64,000 nucleotides of DNA from CAUZIZ01 sp965218775 (GTDB lineage Bacteria > Acidobacteriota > UBA6911 > RPQK01 > JAJDTT01): the NCBI GenBank assembly GCA_965218775.1, contig CBDCLS010000003.1, positions 930,001 through 994,000 on the forward strand. Reading direction: 5' to 3'. Of the stretch, positions 24,745 through 33,182 are shown piece by piece. Below the pieces are notes generated by a model. The model made no database searches. It was not told the origin of the DNA and saw nothing but the letters and a program-made list of their open reading frames with translations. The stretch's first letter is position 1; every line of letters starts with the position of its first letter. Made by a program: the position numbers and the translations under genes.

Positions 24745-24772
24745 AAGAGTATACCTTTGTCGGTATCTTTTT
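24745..24772. promoter_or_regulatory. Possible operator in the PHP/RND divergent region
   Basis: An inverted repeat around ATACC-TTTGTC-GGTAT (core 24751-24766), extending imperfectly to AAAGAGTATACC and GGTATCTTTTT. It lies 70-100 bases ahead of the efflux adaptor gene and about 65 ahead of the PHP gene. Such sites often bind a TetR or MarR repressor; no regulator gene is adjacent. Confidence 0.35.
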
Positions 24773-24841
24773 GCCCCTCTGCAAGACGCTGATTTTCGTC
24801 TAGATCCCTTCAACTTCTGATACACTTCGAAATCTAGGATC

Positions 24842-26086
24842 ATGGACAGCTCATCGCCCCCTTCCTTGGAGAGGACTTCCTCGGATCGGCCCGCAGGAGG
24901 AGGGACACACACACCCGCTCCACCCCGTCGGAGCTGGTTCTCGGTCCTATTTCTCGCCGTGAGTGCCGCCGGCTTCGCTTTTCTCTTCTGGAAACTCTAC
25001 CTTACCCCGGAAGCGCCCCAGGTTCCCAAAGCAGACACGGTCCAGGCGACTCCGGTTCGGGCGGCGCCGGTGATACGAGGCCTGCTCCAGCTTTCTTCAC
25101 AGTACCCCGGCGAGCTGGACGCCGACACCAGCGATCTAGCTTCCAAGATCAGCGGCCGTCTCAACACGGTTGAAGTCCGCATCGGAGACAGACTCACGGG
25201 TGGGGACATCGTCGCAGTCGTGGACGACACCGACCTTCAGAACCAGCTGAAGGTGGCCCAGGTCCAGGTCGAGGTCGTAGAAGCAAACAGTCAGCGTGTC
25301 GTGGCGCGGCTGCGGGTGGCGGAAGGGGAACTGGAGCGCATGGAGCGCCTCTTTCGAGAACTGCTGATTAGCGCCCAACAAATCGAATCCAATCGATCCT
25401 CGGTCGGGGCGCTGAAAGCCGAGCTCAAAGCCATGGCTGCTCAGAAGCGGCAAGCGGAGGCTCGGGTCAATCTCCTTTCACAGCAGATACAGGAAACCAA
25501 AGTCCGGGCGCCCTTCACAGGAACTGTTGGCGAACGCTACCTGGATCCAGGGACCTTCGTCCAGCCCGGAACTCCCATCATTCGACTCGTCAAGAGCGGC
25601 CCTTTGAGGATTCGATTCTGGGTTCCGGAGGGGCAGCTATCTCTGGTCGAGCTTGGACTTTCCTTCCAGCTCACCACCCAGATTACCGGATCCCGTACCT
25701 TCACCGGGACGGTGAAGAGGCTGTCGGGCGAAGTCAACCGAAGCAACCGAACCGTGGCCGTGGAGGGCGTCATGGGCGAGAGCACTCTGTCCCTGCGGCC
25801 GGGCATGTACGCTCAGGTTCGTGTCGCTGGAGGGACGATCGAGGGAACCATCGTGCCTGGCGCTGCCGTTCTGAAGCGTGTCAACACTCGGGGGATCGAG
25901 GCCCAGGGTGTGTTCATTGTGGCGGAGGATGCGGCTCGCTGGATCCCGGTGGACCTCTTGGGGCGACAGGACGATCGCGTGGCTGTCAAAGGAAAACTTT
26001 CAGCGGGAGATCTGGTCCTGGTGTTCGGGCATCAAGACCTGGCCAATGGAGCCCGGGTTACTGTGGCCACCTTCGGCGCAGATTAG
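24842..26086 (+). CDS. RND efflux periplasmic adaptor (membrane fusion protein)
   Basis: 414 residues: a short cytosolic proline-rich start, one membrane anchor (FSVLFLAVSAAGFAFLFWKL, about residues 31-50), then the adaptor core. The lipoyl half-motif GRLNTVEVRIGDRLTGGDIV lies near residue 103, an alpha-helical coiled coil over about 130-215 (EVVEANSQRVVARLRVAEGE, LISAQQIES), the second lipoyl half VRAPFTGTVGERYLDPGTFV near 220, then the beta-barrel and membrane-proximal parts. It bridges the inner-membrane pump to an outer-membrane channel. The pump gene follows after 21 bases; no TolC homologue is in the window. Confidence 0.92.
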   Translation: MDSSSPPSLERTSSDRPAGGGTHTPAPPRRSWFSVLFLAVSAAGFAFLFWKLYLTPEAPQVPKADTVQATPVRAAPVIRGLLQLSSQYPGELDADTSDLASKISGRLNTVEVRIGDRLTGGDIVAVVDDTDLQNQLKVAQVQVEVVEANSQRVVARLRVAEGELERMERLFRELLISAQQIESNRSSVGALKAELKAMAAQKRQAEARVNLLSQQIQETKVRAPFTGTVGERYLDPGTFVQPGTPIIRLVKSGPLRIRFWVPEGQLSLVELGLSFQLTTQITGSRTFTGTVKRLSGEVNRSNRTVAVEGVMGESTLSLRPGMYAQVRVAGGTIEGTIVPGAAVLKRVNTRGIEAQGVFIVAEDAARWIPVDLLGRQDDRVAVKGKLSAGDLVLVFGHQDLANGARVTVATFGAD

Positions 26087-26107
26087 GGAGCCCAAGCGAG
26101 TCAAACC

Positions 26108-29100
26108 ATGAGTCTAGCTCGCATCGCAGTCGCCCGACCCGTCGGCACCGGCATGCTCTTCCTGTCGGTCGTCGTCCTCGGTTTTATCTCGGTACAGCGT
26201 CTGTCCGTAGATCTGATGCCCGCGGTCGACTTTCCCCGCATCTCCATCACCACCCGCTATGAAGGGGTAGCTCCACAAGAAATGGAGACCCTGATCACCC
26301 GTCCGGTGGAGCAGGCTGTGTCAACTATCGAGGGCCTTGAGAGAATCGAGGCGGTCTCCTCCGAGGGGCTGAGCCGGGTATCGCTTCGCTTCATCTGGGG
26401 GGTCGATCTGGACCAGGTACTGAACGATGTGCGCACCATGCTGGATCGCATCCGAAATCGGCTCCCGGAAGAGGCAGAGGCCCCGACGGTCTGGAAGTTC
26501 AACCTGTCCGATTATCCGGTGGCGTATCTGGGACTGAGTGGCGGCGGCGATATCCGCCGGCTGCGCTATCTGGCCGAGGAGACGCTGGGCCGCCGGCTGG
26601 AGCGAGTAAAGGGCGTGGCCGCGGTTGAGGTCCGAGGGGGGCGGGTTCGAGAGATCCAGGTGCGACTGGATGCCAGGCGGCTGGCGTCGTTGGGCATCAG
26701 CGCACAGGACGTGAGCCGGGCTCTGGCTCGGGAGAATCGGGATGTCTCCGCCGGAGACATGCTGGACGATCAGCGAGAGGTCATCATTCGGGCTTCGGGT
26801 GAGTTCAAGAATCTGGACGACCTGGCTGGTACCGTCGTGACCTACCGTCGAGGCCGACCTATCTACGTGGGTGACCTGGGGGAGGTGGTGGACTCCTTTC
26901 AGCAAGTCCGGAGCGAGCTCTGGATCGACGGAGAAGGCGGAATCCGTTTGCGGATAGCCAAACAATCCAACGCCAACACTATTGAAGTTGTCACCGCACT
27001 TCGAGAGGAGGTCCAACGGATCAATGAAGAATTCGAAGGTCGCCTCCATCTCTCCGTGATCATGGACAGTTCCGACTTCATCAAGAAGTCGGTGGCCAAT
27101 GTCCAGTCGGGAGCCCTTCTGGGAGCCCTGTTAGCGGTGATCATTCTGATGATCTTCCTCCGCGACTGGCGCTCGACTCTGATCATCTCGACCGCCATCC
27201 CCATCAGTGTCCTGGCCACCTTTTCCCTCATGTATTTCTACGGATTCACGCTGAACGTGATCTCCTTCGGAGGGCTAGCTCTGGGTATCGGAATGCTGGT
27301 CGACAACGCGATCGTGGTTTTGGAGAACATCTACCGCAAGCGGGAGCTGCAGATGGAGCTCAACGAGTCGGCGGTCCAGGGGAGCCGCGAAGTTGCCGCC
27401 GCGGTCGTGGCTGGAACCATTACCACTTTGGCCGTCTTTTTCCCGGTGGTCTTTGTGCCCGGATTCGCGGGGATTTTCTTCAAGGAGATGGCAGTTATCG
27501 TCTGCTTCGCACTGTTCTGTTCCCTGACCGTCGCCCTGACCTTGGTTCCCATGCTTGCGGCCCGAGTTTTCAAGGGCCGGCCCGGCGGGCAAAGCGGCTG
27601 GACTCGACGCCTGTATGACCTGGGCGAGCGCAGCCTGGCGGCGCTCGAGAATCTCTACGGGGGCCTGGTTCGCAGGGCCCTTTTCCATCCCTGGGTGACC
27701 ATCGCGTTCTCAATACTGCTGCTGGCGAGTGCTCTTCTTCTGGTCCCCTCAATCGGATACGAGTTGATGCCCGAGGCCGACGAGGGACGGGTGAATGTTT
27801 CCGTGGAGCTTCCCATAGGTACTCCGCTGGAGACGACCAAGCAGGTCGTGCTGGAGATGGAGCGGCGCATTCAGGGCACTCTACAGGAAGGCGAAGTCGA
27901 GCACATCATGACCGTGGCGGGACCTAATCGCAGTTGGAGACCCGGCACCTCCAATCAGGGATCTCTGCGGATCACGCTGGTACCCATCGGAGAGCGAGAA
28001 CGATCCAGCAAAGAGATTTCGGCCGCCGTGCGCAAGGCAATTGCCGGCATGCCTGGCTCTGAGAATCGGGTTCGTCTCGGCAGCGGCAACATCCTGGTGC
28101 GCGTAATGCGGGGAGGCGAGGACCGGGTCAGCGTGGATATTCGCGGACACGACATGGAAACAGCGGGTGCACTGGCGCTGGATGCAGCTCGCATGATGAG
28201 AGAGATACCTGGGGTTGCTGACGCTACCATTGACCGGGAACCGGGGAAGATGGAGCGCGTGGTTTATGCCGACCGGGAGCGCCTGGCCCAGCTGGGTCTA
28301 GGAGGAGCGGACGTGGCCGAGGCGGTGGAACACTACATACTGGGAAAGGTGACTACCCGCTTTCGAGAGGGTGGTTACGAGTATGATATCCGCGTCCAAC
28401 TGCGTCCCGACGACCGGGTTCACATCCAACAGCTGCCTCAACTTCCCATCGTCGCCTCAAACGGTGAGCTGGTACCTCTTTCATCGGTGGCACAGATCAC
28501 TCAGACCGAGGGCCCAACCTCCATTTCGCGAGAGAATCAGGAACGGATCGTCAAGGTCAACGCCGGGCTCGGCGACCGGGCCCTGGGGGATGTAGTGGCC
28601 GATCTGCAGGAGGGACTCAAGAGCATCGCGGTGCCCGAGGGTTTTACGCTGGCTATCGGTGGAGAATATGAGGAGCAGCAGCGGATATTCTGGGATCTTC
28701 TGATAGGTCTTCTGATTGCCGTCTTCCTGGTCTACGCCGTCATGGCGATTCAGTTCGAGTCCTTTCTGCATCCGCTGGTGATCATGACGGCGGTGCCTTT
28801 CGGTTTCATCGGGGTGGCTCTTTCCCTCTACCTCACGGGAACCACCCTGAACATGAATTCCTTCCTGGGTTCCATCGTCCTGGTAGGTGTCATGGTCAAC
28901 AACTCGATCGTTCTGGTGGACTACGTCAACCTGCTGCGGCGTGAGCACGGATTTGGGCTCCATGAGGCCCTGGTGGAAGGATCCCGGCGCAGACTGCGCC
29001 CGGTGGTCATGACCACGACGACCACGATTCTCGCCATGCTTCCCCTGGCACTGGGAGTGGGAGAGGGGGCTGAGCTTCAGGCTCCGTTGGCACGGGTCAT

Positions 29101-29239
29101 CGTAGGTGGGCTCACTACATCCACCCTTATCACGCTGGCCTTCGTTCCCTGTCTCTATTTCGTGGTCGAACGGCGCCGTCAGGCTCACCGAGTGACTGAG
29201 CTGGATGCGATCCCCCACGGGGCGGCGACAGCAGACTGA
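26108..29239 (+). CDS. RND family efflux permease (AcrB/MexB-like, HAE1 type)
   Basis: 1043 residues, the standard length of a proton-driven tripartite pump. It starts MSLARIAVARPVGTGMLFLS and has the duplicated layout of 12 membrane helices with two large periplasmic loops (about 35-340 and 560-860). VDLMPAVDFPRISITTRYEG, DVRTMLDRIRNRLPEEAEAP, GLALGIGMLVDNAIVVLENI (helix 4 with the proton-relay Asp) and GVMVNNSIVLVDYVN (helix 10/11 region) are classic. It exports hydrophobic or amphipathic compounds together with the upstream adaptor. Two bases after its stop a secreted propeller protein gene begins, an uncommon third member of the operon. Confidence 0.94.
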   Translation: MSLARIAVARPVGTGMLFLSVVVLGFISVQRLSVDLMPAVDFPRISITTRYEGVAPQEMETLITRPVEQAVSTIEGLERIEAVSSEGLSRVSLRFIWGVDLDQVLNDVRTMLDRIRNRLPEEAEAPTVWKFNLSDYPVAYLGLSGGGDIRRLRYLAEETLGRRLERVKGVAAVEVRGGRVREIQVRLDARRLASLGISAQDVSRALARENRDVSAGDMLDDQREVIIRASGEFKNLDDLAGTVVTYRRGRPIYVGDLGEVVDSFQQVRSELWIDGEGGIRLRIAKQSNANTIEVVTALREEVQRINEEFEGRLHLSVIMDSSDFIKKSVANVQSGALLGALLAVIILMIFLRDWRSTLIISTAIPISVLATFSLMYFYGFTLNVISFGGLALGIGMLVDNAIVVLENIYRKRELQMELNESAVQGSREVAAAVVAGTITTLAVFFPVVFVPGFAGIFFKEMAVIVCFALFCSLTVALTLVPMLAARVFKGRPGGQSGWTRRLYDLGERSLAALENLYGGLVRRALFHPWVTIAFSILLLASALLLVPSIGYELMPEADEGRVNVSVELPIGTPLETTKQVVLEMERRIQGTLQEGEVEHIMTVAGPNRSWRPGTSNQGSLRITLVPIGERERSSKEISAAVRKAIAGMPGSENRVRLGSGNILVRVMRGGEDRVSVDIRGHDMETAGALALDAARMMREIPGVADATIDREPGKMERVVYADRERLAQLGLGGADVAEAVEHYILGKVTTRFREGGYEYDIRVQLRPDDRVHIQQLPQLPIVASNGELVPLSSVAQITQTEGPTSISRENQERIVKVNAGLGDRALGDVVADLQEGLKSIAVPEGFTLAIGGEYEEQQRIFWDLLIGLLIAVFLVYAVMAIQFESFLHPLVIMTAVPFGFIGVALSLYLTGTTLNMNSFLGSIVLVGVMVNNSIVLVDYVNLLRREHGFGLHEALVEGSRRRLRPVVMTTTTTILAMLPLALGVGEGAELQAPLARVIVGGLTTSTLITLAFVPCLYFVVERRRQAHRVTELDAIPHGAATAD

Positions 29240-29241
29240 GA

Positions 29242-30891
29242 TTGAAGGTGGTGGAAAGTAAGCAAACCCTATCAGGCAGCGCGATCTTGCTGTTGTTGGT
29301 CGCGGCCTCTCCCACGATTGTCAGCGCTGGGACCGGCCAGGATCAGCACACTGGCTTCAAGACTGCAGAGCGTGCCGCCATCTACGCCTACGGATACCAT
29401 GGGCGAGCCTACGATCTCGATCCGGGCCCCCATCTCTTCGTGGACTGGAGATACGTCAACCCAGGACACACCAGCTATACCTACCAGGGAAAACGCATTC
29501 AGCGAGACCGACCCAAGGCCTATTCGTCTGATATCAATTCGGAGATCGAGGTCACTCAAGTAGATGTCCCATCGGGTATCCGTCTGGAGCGTGTCCCCGC
29601 CGCCAAACTGGGCCCGGTTATCACCAACGACAAGCCTTGGGAGTTCTTCACCCCCTACGTCAACCTCATCCACCATCAGGGAAAGTACCTCCTGTTCTAC
29701 AACACCACAACGTTTCGCCGAGGCCGGGGCTCCGAGGGCTACATGGTGTGTTACGCCGAGTCCGCTGATGGGGCGGACTACACCAAGCCGAACCTGGGCC
29801 AGATCGAGTTTGAGGGCAGCAAGGCCAACAACATTGTCCTGGGACCCGGAGTCTGCAAGTACGGGATTCACGGCCCTGCCATCTTTGTCGATCCTCACGC
29901 ACCCCCGGCCCAGCGCTTTAAGGCCTTGTATCAGGCGGCAGCCGACCAGGAAACGGTGGAGCGACTTCGTGCCCTGCGGCCGGAATCGGTAACGGTCGCC
30001 GCCAAGGATGGGACCGGGATCATGGCCGCAGTTTCCCCCGACGGAATTCGCTGGCGCGAGCTGGACGAGCCGGTGATGGGCCACGTCAGCGACACGGGTA
30101 CCACGGCCTACTGGGATGAGAGTCTGCGGCGTTATGTGGGGTACTTCCGCATGGGCGTGATGGGACGGCGAATGATCGGCCGCGCCGAGACATCCGACTT
30201 TCGCCGCTGGCCGCATCCGGAGATGATCCTGTTACCGAATGCCCAAGATCCGCCCTGGGTTGACTACTACACCAACGGAAGATCGGTGTATCCAGGGACC
30301 CGCACCATGCACCTGATGTTCCCCATGATCTACCATCGGAATACCGACACCAGTGTGATGCGGGTAGCCAGCAGCATGGAGGGCCGCGTCTGGAATTTCC
30401 TCCCGGGCGGTCCGGCTCTGGAGCCCGGCCGTGAAGGTGAGTTCGACGGCGGCTGTATCTTTCCGGGGGCAGGTCTGGCGGAGATCTCCGGCGACCGTGT
30501 CGTCCTGCTCTACAGCGGCTTCGCCGTGCCCCACAAGTTTCCCCGCCTGGGTCCGCTGGGAGAGATCGCTCTTGCAGTCTGGCCCAAACAGCGTCTGGGC
30601 GCACTCGTCGCTGATGAAGAAGGCTCCTTCGTGACCCACTCGTTGACCAGCCAGGGAGATAGCCTGTGGTTGAACTTCGAAACCCGACGCGGCGGATCGA
30701 TTGACATCGAAGTAGAAGGAGTTGAGGGTCGGAGCCTGAGCGACTGCGACCCCCTGTTCGGCGACCAGCTGCTAAAGCAGGTCACCTGGAAGGGCCAGCC
30801 GAGCCTGGGGGTGAAGCCGGGAGAGCTATTCCGTCTGAGGTTCCACCTTCGTAGTGCGAAACTCTACTCTTTCGAAATCGCTGAAAAGTGA
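29242..30891 (+). CDS. Exported five-bladed-propeller family protein, member 3 (RND operon)
   Basis: 549 residues starting at a TTG two bases after the RND stop (GTG codons at 29248 and 29251 are alternatives); a signal peptide follows (SGSAILLLLVAASPTIVSA). It is the most divergent family member: about 70 extra residues precede the first blade, and LFVDWRYVNPG stands in for the usual LFxDDxxI. The core motifs remain: TNDKPWEFFTPYVNL near residue 130, DYTKPNLGQIEFEGSKANN and FRRWPHPEMIL. The C-terminal module (VTWKGQPSLGVKPGELFR, SAKLYSFEI) is the shared one. Translational coupling to the pump suggests related regulation; the functional link is unknown. Confidence 0.78.
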   Translation: MKVVESKQTLSGSAILLLLVAASPTIVSAGTGQDQHTGFKTAERAAIYAYGYHGRAYDLDPGPHLFVDWRYVNPGHTSYTYQGKRIQRDRPKAYSSDINSEIEVTQVDVPSGIRLERVPAAKLGPVITNDKPWEFFTPYVNLIHHQGKYLLFYNTTTFRRGRGSEGYMVCYAESADGADYTKPNLGQIEFEGSKANNIVLGPGVCKYGIHGPAIFVDPHAPPAQRFKALYQAAADQETVERLRALRPESVTVAAKDGTGIMAAVSPDGIRWRELDEPVMGHVSDTGTTAYWDESLRRYVGYFRMGVMGRRMIGRAETSDFRRWPHPEMILLPNAQDPPWVDYYTNGRSVYPGTRTMHLMFPMIYHRNTDTSVMRVASSMEGRVWNFLPGGPALEPGREGEFDGGCIFPGAGLAEISGDRVVLLYSGFAVPHKFPRLGPLGEIALAVWPKQRLGALVADEEGSFVTHSLTSQGDSLWLNFETRRGGSIDIEVEGVEGRSLSDCDPLFGDQLLKQVTWKGQPSLGVKPGELFRLRFHLRSAKLYSFEIAEK

Positions 30892-30910
30892 GCAGTTCCG
30901 CGCCAGCGAA

Positions 30911-31960
30911 CTAGCGACGCTTGAACGAATAGATCAGGGCGTCGGGATCACGGGCCAGGAACCCACTCGCAGATTGCTCGATGATCGTGAAGCTGATCGC
31001 CCTTTGTCCCGTTGTCGGGATCAATACAAGACGCCCAGCACTGGCATCGAAGGTCCAGGTACCGGCCGACCCCAGATTGGTGGCGATTGCTTGCAGACTA
31101 CCCGTAGCTTGCGAGATCTTGTAGCTGTTCCCGGGGCTGTTCAGATCGAGATGCATGCTGCCCGAGAGCGAAGTGGTCCGCGTAGACATTCCCTGCAAGG
31201 CCTTGGCCATATCTGTAATAGCTCCGAACATCTCCCCTTCGGTTGTCCGCGCGGGCTTCGTCTCTTCTACTTCAGCCGGCGTCTTCTTGCTGGGGGCCTG
31301 AGGCGGCGCACCGCTGCCGACGCTCACGTCCCAACTCCCAGCGAGCGTCCCCGCGAGCGGGCCCTGGCCGGCGGGTTTCGGCACCTCGATCGGCGGCGAG
31401 CCACCAAACCAGCCCAGCCAGAAGCCACCCGCAAGAACCAGAACACTGATCAGGGCCAGCGCGCCAATGCCCACCACCCTGGCCCTTCGAGGGGAAGGAC
31501 GATCCGGATCTTTACCTACAATCCTGGCGATTCGATCGACGTCGTGATCGAAATGGGTGTGGGTAAGCTGGACCGCTTGCTGGCGCGCCAAGGCGGAGAT
31601 CTCCTCCGGCAGCTCTTCGGCCTTGAGGTTTCCGGCCCCCGGGACGATCACTGGAACCACTCGGATTCCACCCGCCAGAGCAGCGAGGATTTCCCTGCGC
31701 ACGAAGTCATCGGGGTCATCCAGCCGGCGTCGACCCTGCTCGTCGGCCGTCGTTGTCCACTGCTTACCGATCAGGACCAGCAGCACTGAGGATGAACGGA
31801 CGGCCTGCTCTATCTTGGCCGCAAAGTCCTCACCCGGTGCGATCCCAGGGACATCCATGAAGACGGCGCCTGGAAAGAGGGCAGTCAGGCGATCGTACAA
31901 GCGCCCGGCGTAGCCCGCGTCGTCGTCTCTGCGATAGCTGAGAAAAATACTAACGCCCAT
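30911..31960 (-). CDS. TIR-domain protein with a transmembrane segment
   Basis: 349 residues. The TIR domain fills residues 1-145, opening MGVSIFLSYRRDDDAGYAGR, with VFMDVPGIAPGEDF, VLLVLIGKQW and DDFVRREILAALAGG, where Glu90 sits at the usual NADase glutamate position. A membrane helix (VVGIGALALISVLVLAGGFW, about 162-181) follows, then a Pro/Lys-rich linker and a C-terminal beta domain (SGSMHLDLNSP ... AISFTIIEQSASGFLARDP). The start is set at 31960 because the upstream stop TGA shares one base with it (TGATG); a longer frame exists upstream. Possible roles are NAD-cleaving immunity, signalling or scaffolding; the sequence does not decide. Confidence 0.85.
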   Translation of the reverse strand: MGVSIFLSYRRDDDAGYAGRLYDRLTALFPGAVFMDVPGIAPGEDFAAKIEQAVRSSSVLLVLIGKQWTTTADEQGRRRLDDPDDFVRREILAALAGGIRVVPVIVPGAGNLKAEELPEEISALARQQAVQLTHTHFDHDVDRIARIVGKDPDRPSPRRARVVGIGALALISVLVLAGGFWLGWFGGSPPIEVPKPAGQGPLAGTLAGSWDVSVGSGAPPQAPSKKTPAEVEETKPARTTEGEMFGAITDMAKALQGMSTRTTSLSGSMHLDLNSPGNSYKISQATGSLQAIATNLGSAGTWTFDASAGRLVLIPTTGQRAISFTIIEQSASGFLARDPDALIYSFKRR

Positions 31961-32694
31961 CAGCTCGGGACCCATCCGGCAAAGTACTGTGGGGCCCACC
32001 TGCGAGCGAGGTACGTAATCTTGTTGGAGTAGGCTCCATGGGGTGGCAGTATCTCGCCATTGATCCAGGCTTCCGCGCCGACCAGGTCGGGAAACTCCAT
32101 TACCCAGGCCCGGTGCCAATCGGGCTGGGGATCGATGAGTTGGAAAGCCTCCAGTTGCATCATGCGATGCTCCCGGGCAATCCCCTTCATCAGATCGACA
32201 TGTTCCTGGTCGCCTCGCAAGTCGGGTTCGACTGCCTCGGATCCCGGCAACCAGCGTCCGAACAGCAGTACCACGATGCTGCTGAGATCTACCTCCAGCG
32301 AGGGCACCTGGTGAGGGTCAGTTTCTGTTCTTTCGGAGGCCGCGGGCCGCGGATTGGGGACCCAGGTAGAGAAGTCCCAGGGGCGGTAGGGACGCGACAG
32401 GTAGTATTCGTAGAATCCGTAGAGACCGTAGGGAGGAGCCATCTCAGCCTCGATCCAGGCCTCGGCTCCCTGCAGACTGGGGAACTCGATAACCCAGAAT
32501 CGTTCCCACCGCTCCAGTGGCGCAATCAGGCGAAAGCCGTCCATGCGCTTCATTCGATGTTGCCGTCCAACGGAAAGCATGAGGTCGACATGTTCCTGCT
32601 CGTATTCCATACGCTGGGCCGGGGTCAGACGGTGCCAGGTGGGGAGTCGGCCTCCCTTGAAGAGAACTGCTATGTTGGAGTCTGGTTGGGTCAT
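31960..32694 (-). CDS. Duplicated dimeric alpha/beta-barrel-like protein
   Basis: 244 residues made of two copies of one domain of about 100 residues. Copy 1 has EHVDLMLSVGRQHRMKRMDG, WVIEFPSLQGAEAWIEAEM and PPYGLYGFYEYYLSR; copy 2 has EHVDLMKGIAREHRMMQLEA, WVMEFPDLVGAEAWINGEIL and PPHGAYSNKITYLARR. The layout (beta strand, helix, beta, and a paired W-V-x-E-F-P strand) is like ABM/Dabb ferredoxin-like domains, which act as small oxygenases, isomerases or binding proteins; here two copies would make an intramolecular dimer. ATG 32694 has AGAGGA upstream. Its stop overlaps the TIR gene start, so the two are co-translated. No export signal. Confidence 0.75.
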   Translation of the reverse strand: MTQPDSNIAVLFKGGRLPTWHRLTPAQRMEYEQEHVDLMLSVGRQHRMKRMDGFRLIAPLERWERFWVIEFPSLQGAEAWIEAEMAPPYGLYGFYEYYLSRPYRPWDFSTWVPNPRPAASERTETDPHQVPSLEVDLSSIVVLLFGRWLPGSEAVEPDLRGDQEHVDLMKGIAREHRMMQLEAFQLIDPQPDWHRAWVMEFPDLVGAEAWINGEILPPHGAYSNKITYLARRWAPQYFAGWVPS

Positions 32695-32730
32695 GATCCT
32701 CTTTCTAGATCTAGATAGAAGGCATAAAAA

Positions 32731-33180
32731 AATTCCAGGGTACAAGATACAAGATACAAACAAATCTCAAATTCCAAGCACCAAGGAGTGAATCTCGGGT
32801 AGAAACCGACATCGCTTTTTAGAATCAGTAGATTACAGCTAATACGGCCTTCCGAAAAACCGTCGACACCGTGCGCCTGACCCAACTTGGGCGCGGCGAG
32901 CCGTGGGTGAAGGCGTGAGGCGGAAGGAAGCAAAGGAAAGTGCCTACTGGCTCAAACTAATCTCTGAAACCAATACATTGGAGAACCACACCGAAGGCGA
33001 GGATCTCCTCCGGGAGGCGACCGAACTGGTCAAGATCCTATCCTCAATAGCACAGAGATCCTCAGCTCGACCGAAGTAAAAAGCTTCCTGCCGGTCCCAA
33101 AAGCGACCCTCCACGTCACGATGGTGAAATTCTTGGTGCGTGGAATTTGAGATTTGTTTGTATCTTGTACCTTTGAATTT
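32731..33180. repeat. 450-bp element: family A inverted repeats around a gene remnant
   Basis: Left arm 32731-32785 and right arm 33132-33180 are reverse complements; the core ACAAGATACAAACAAATCTC continuing AAATTCCA and GCACCAAG matches over about 36 bases with one mismatch. The left arm has one extra AAGATAC unit. The arms equal those of 16001-16153. The interior holds the four-helix-bundle remnant at 32915-33079. The element occupies the whole 488-base spacer between two minus-strand genes. Confidence 0.85.
32915..33079 (+). pseudogene. Remnant of a four-helix-bundle protein (S23/IVP family)
   Basis: 54 codons reading RRKEAKESAYWLKLISETN, then LLREATELVKILSSIAQRSS and ARPK-stop. This matches the C-terminal half of the four-helix-bundle (23S rRNA intervening-sequence protein-like) family, whose usual pattern is K-E-A-x-E-S-x-Y-W-L-x-L-L-x-E-x-x ... 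L-x-x-E-A-x-E-L-x-x-I. The first half (about 65 residues with the opening helices) is missing. The frame is open upstream to 32843 but gives no recognisable sequence and no start codon with a ribosome binding site. It lies inside family A inverted repeats and is opposite in strand to its neighbours. Confidence 0.75.
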
Positions 33181-33182
33181 TC

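Noticed and set aside
29272..30216. 314-codon minus-strand frame
   Set aside because: Antisense to propeller family member 3; repeated-residue composition only.
30911..31960. TIR protein as part of a known defence system (Thoeris, CBASS or short Argonaute)
   Set aside because: No ThsA, cyclase or Argonaute partner is nearby; kept only as an unassigned TIR unit.
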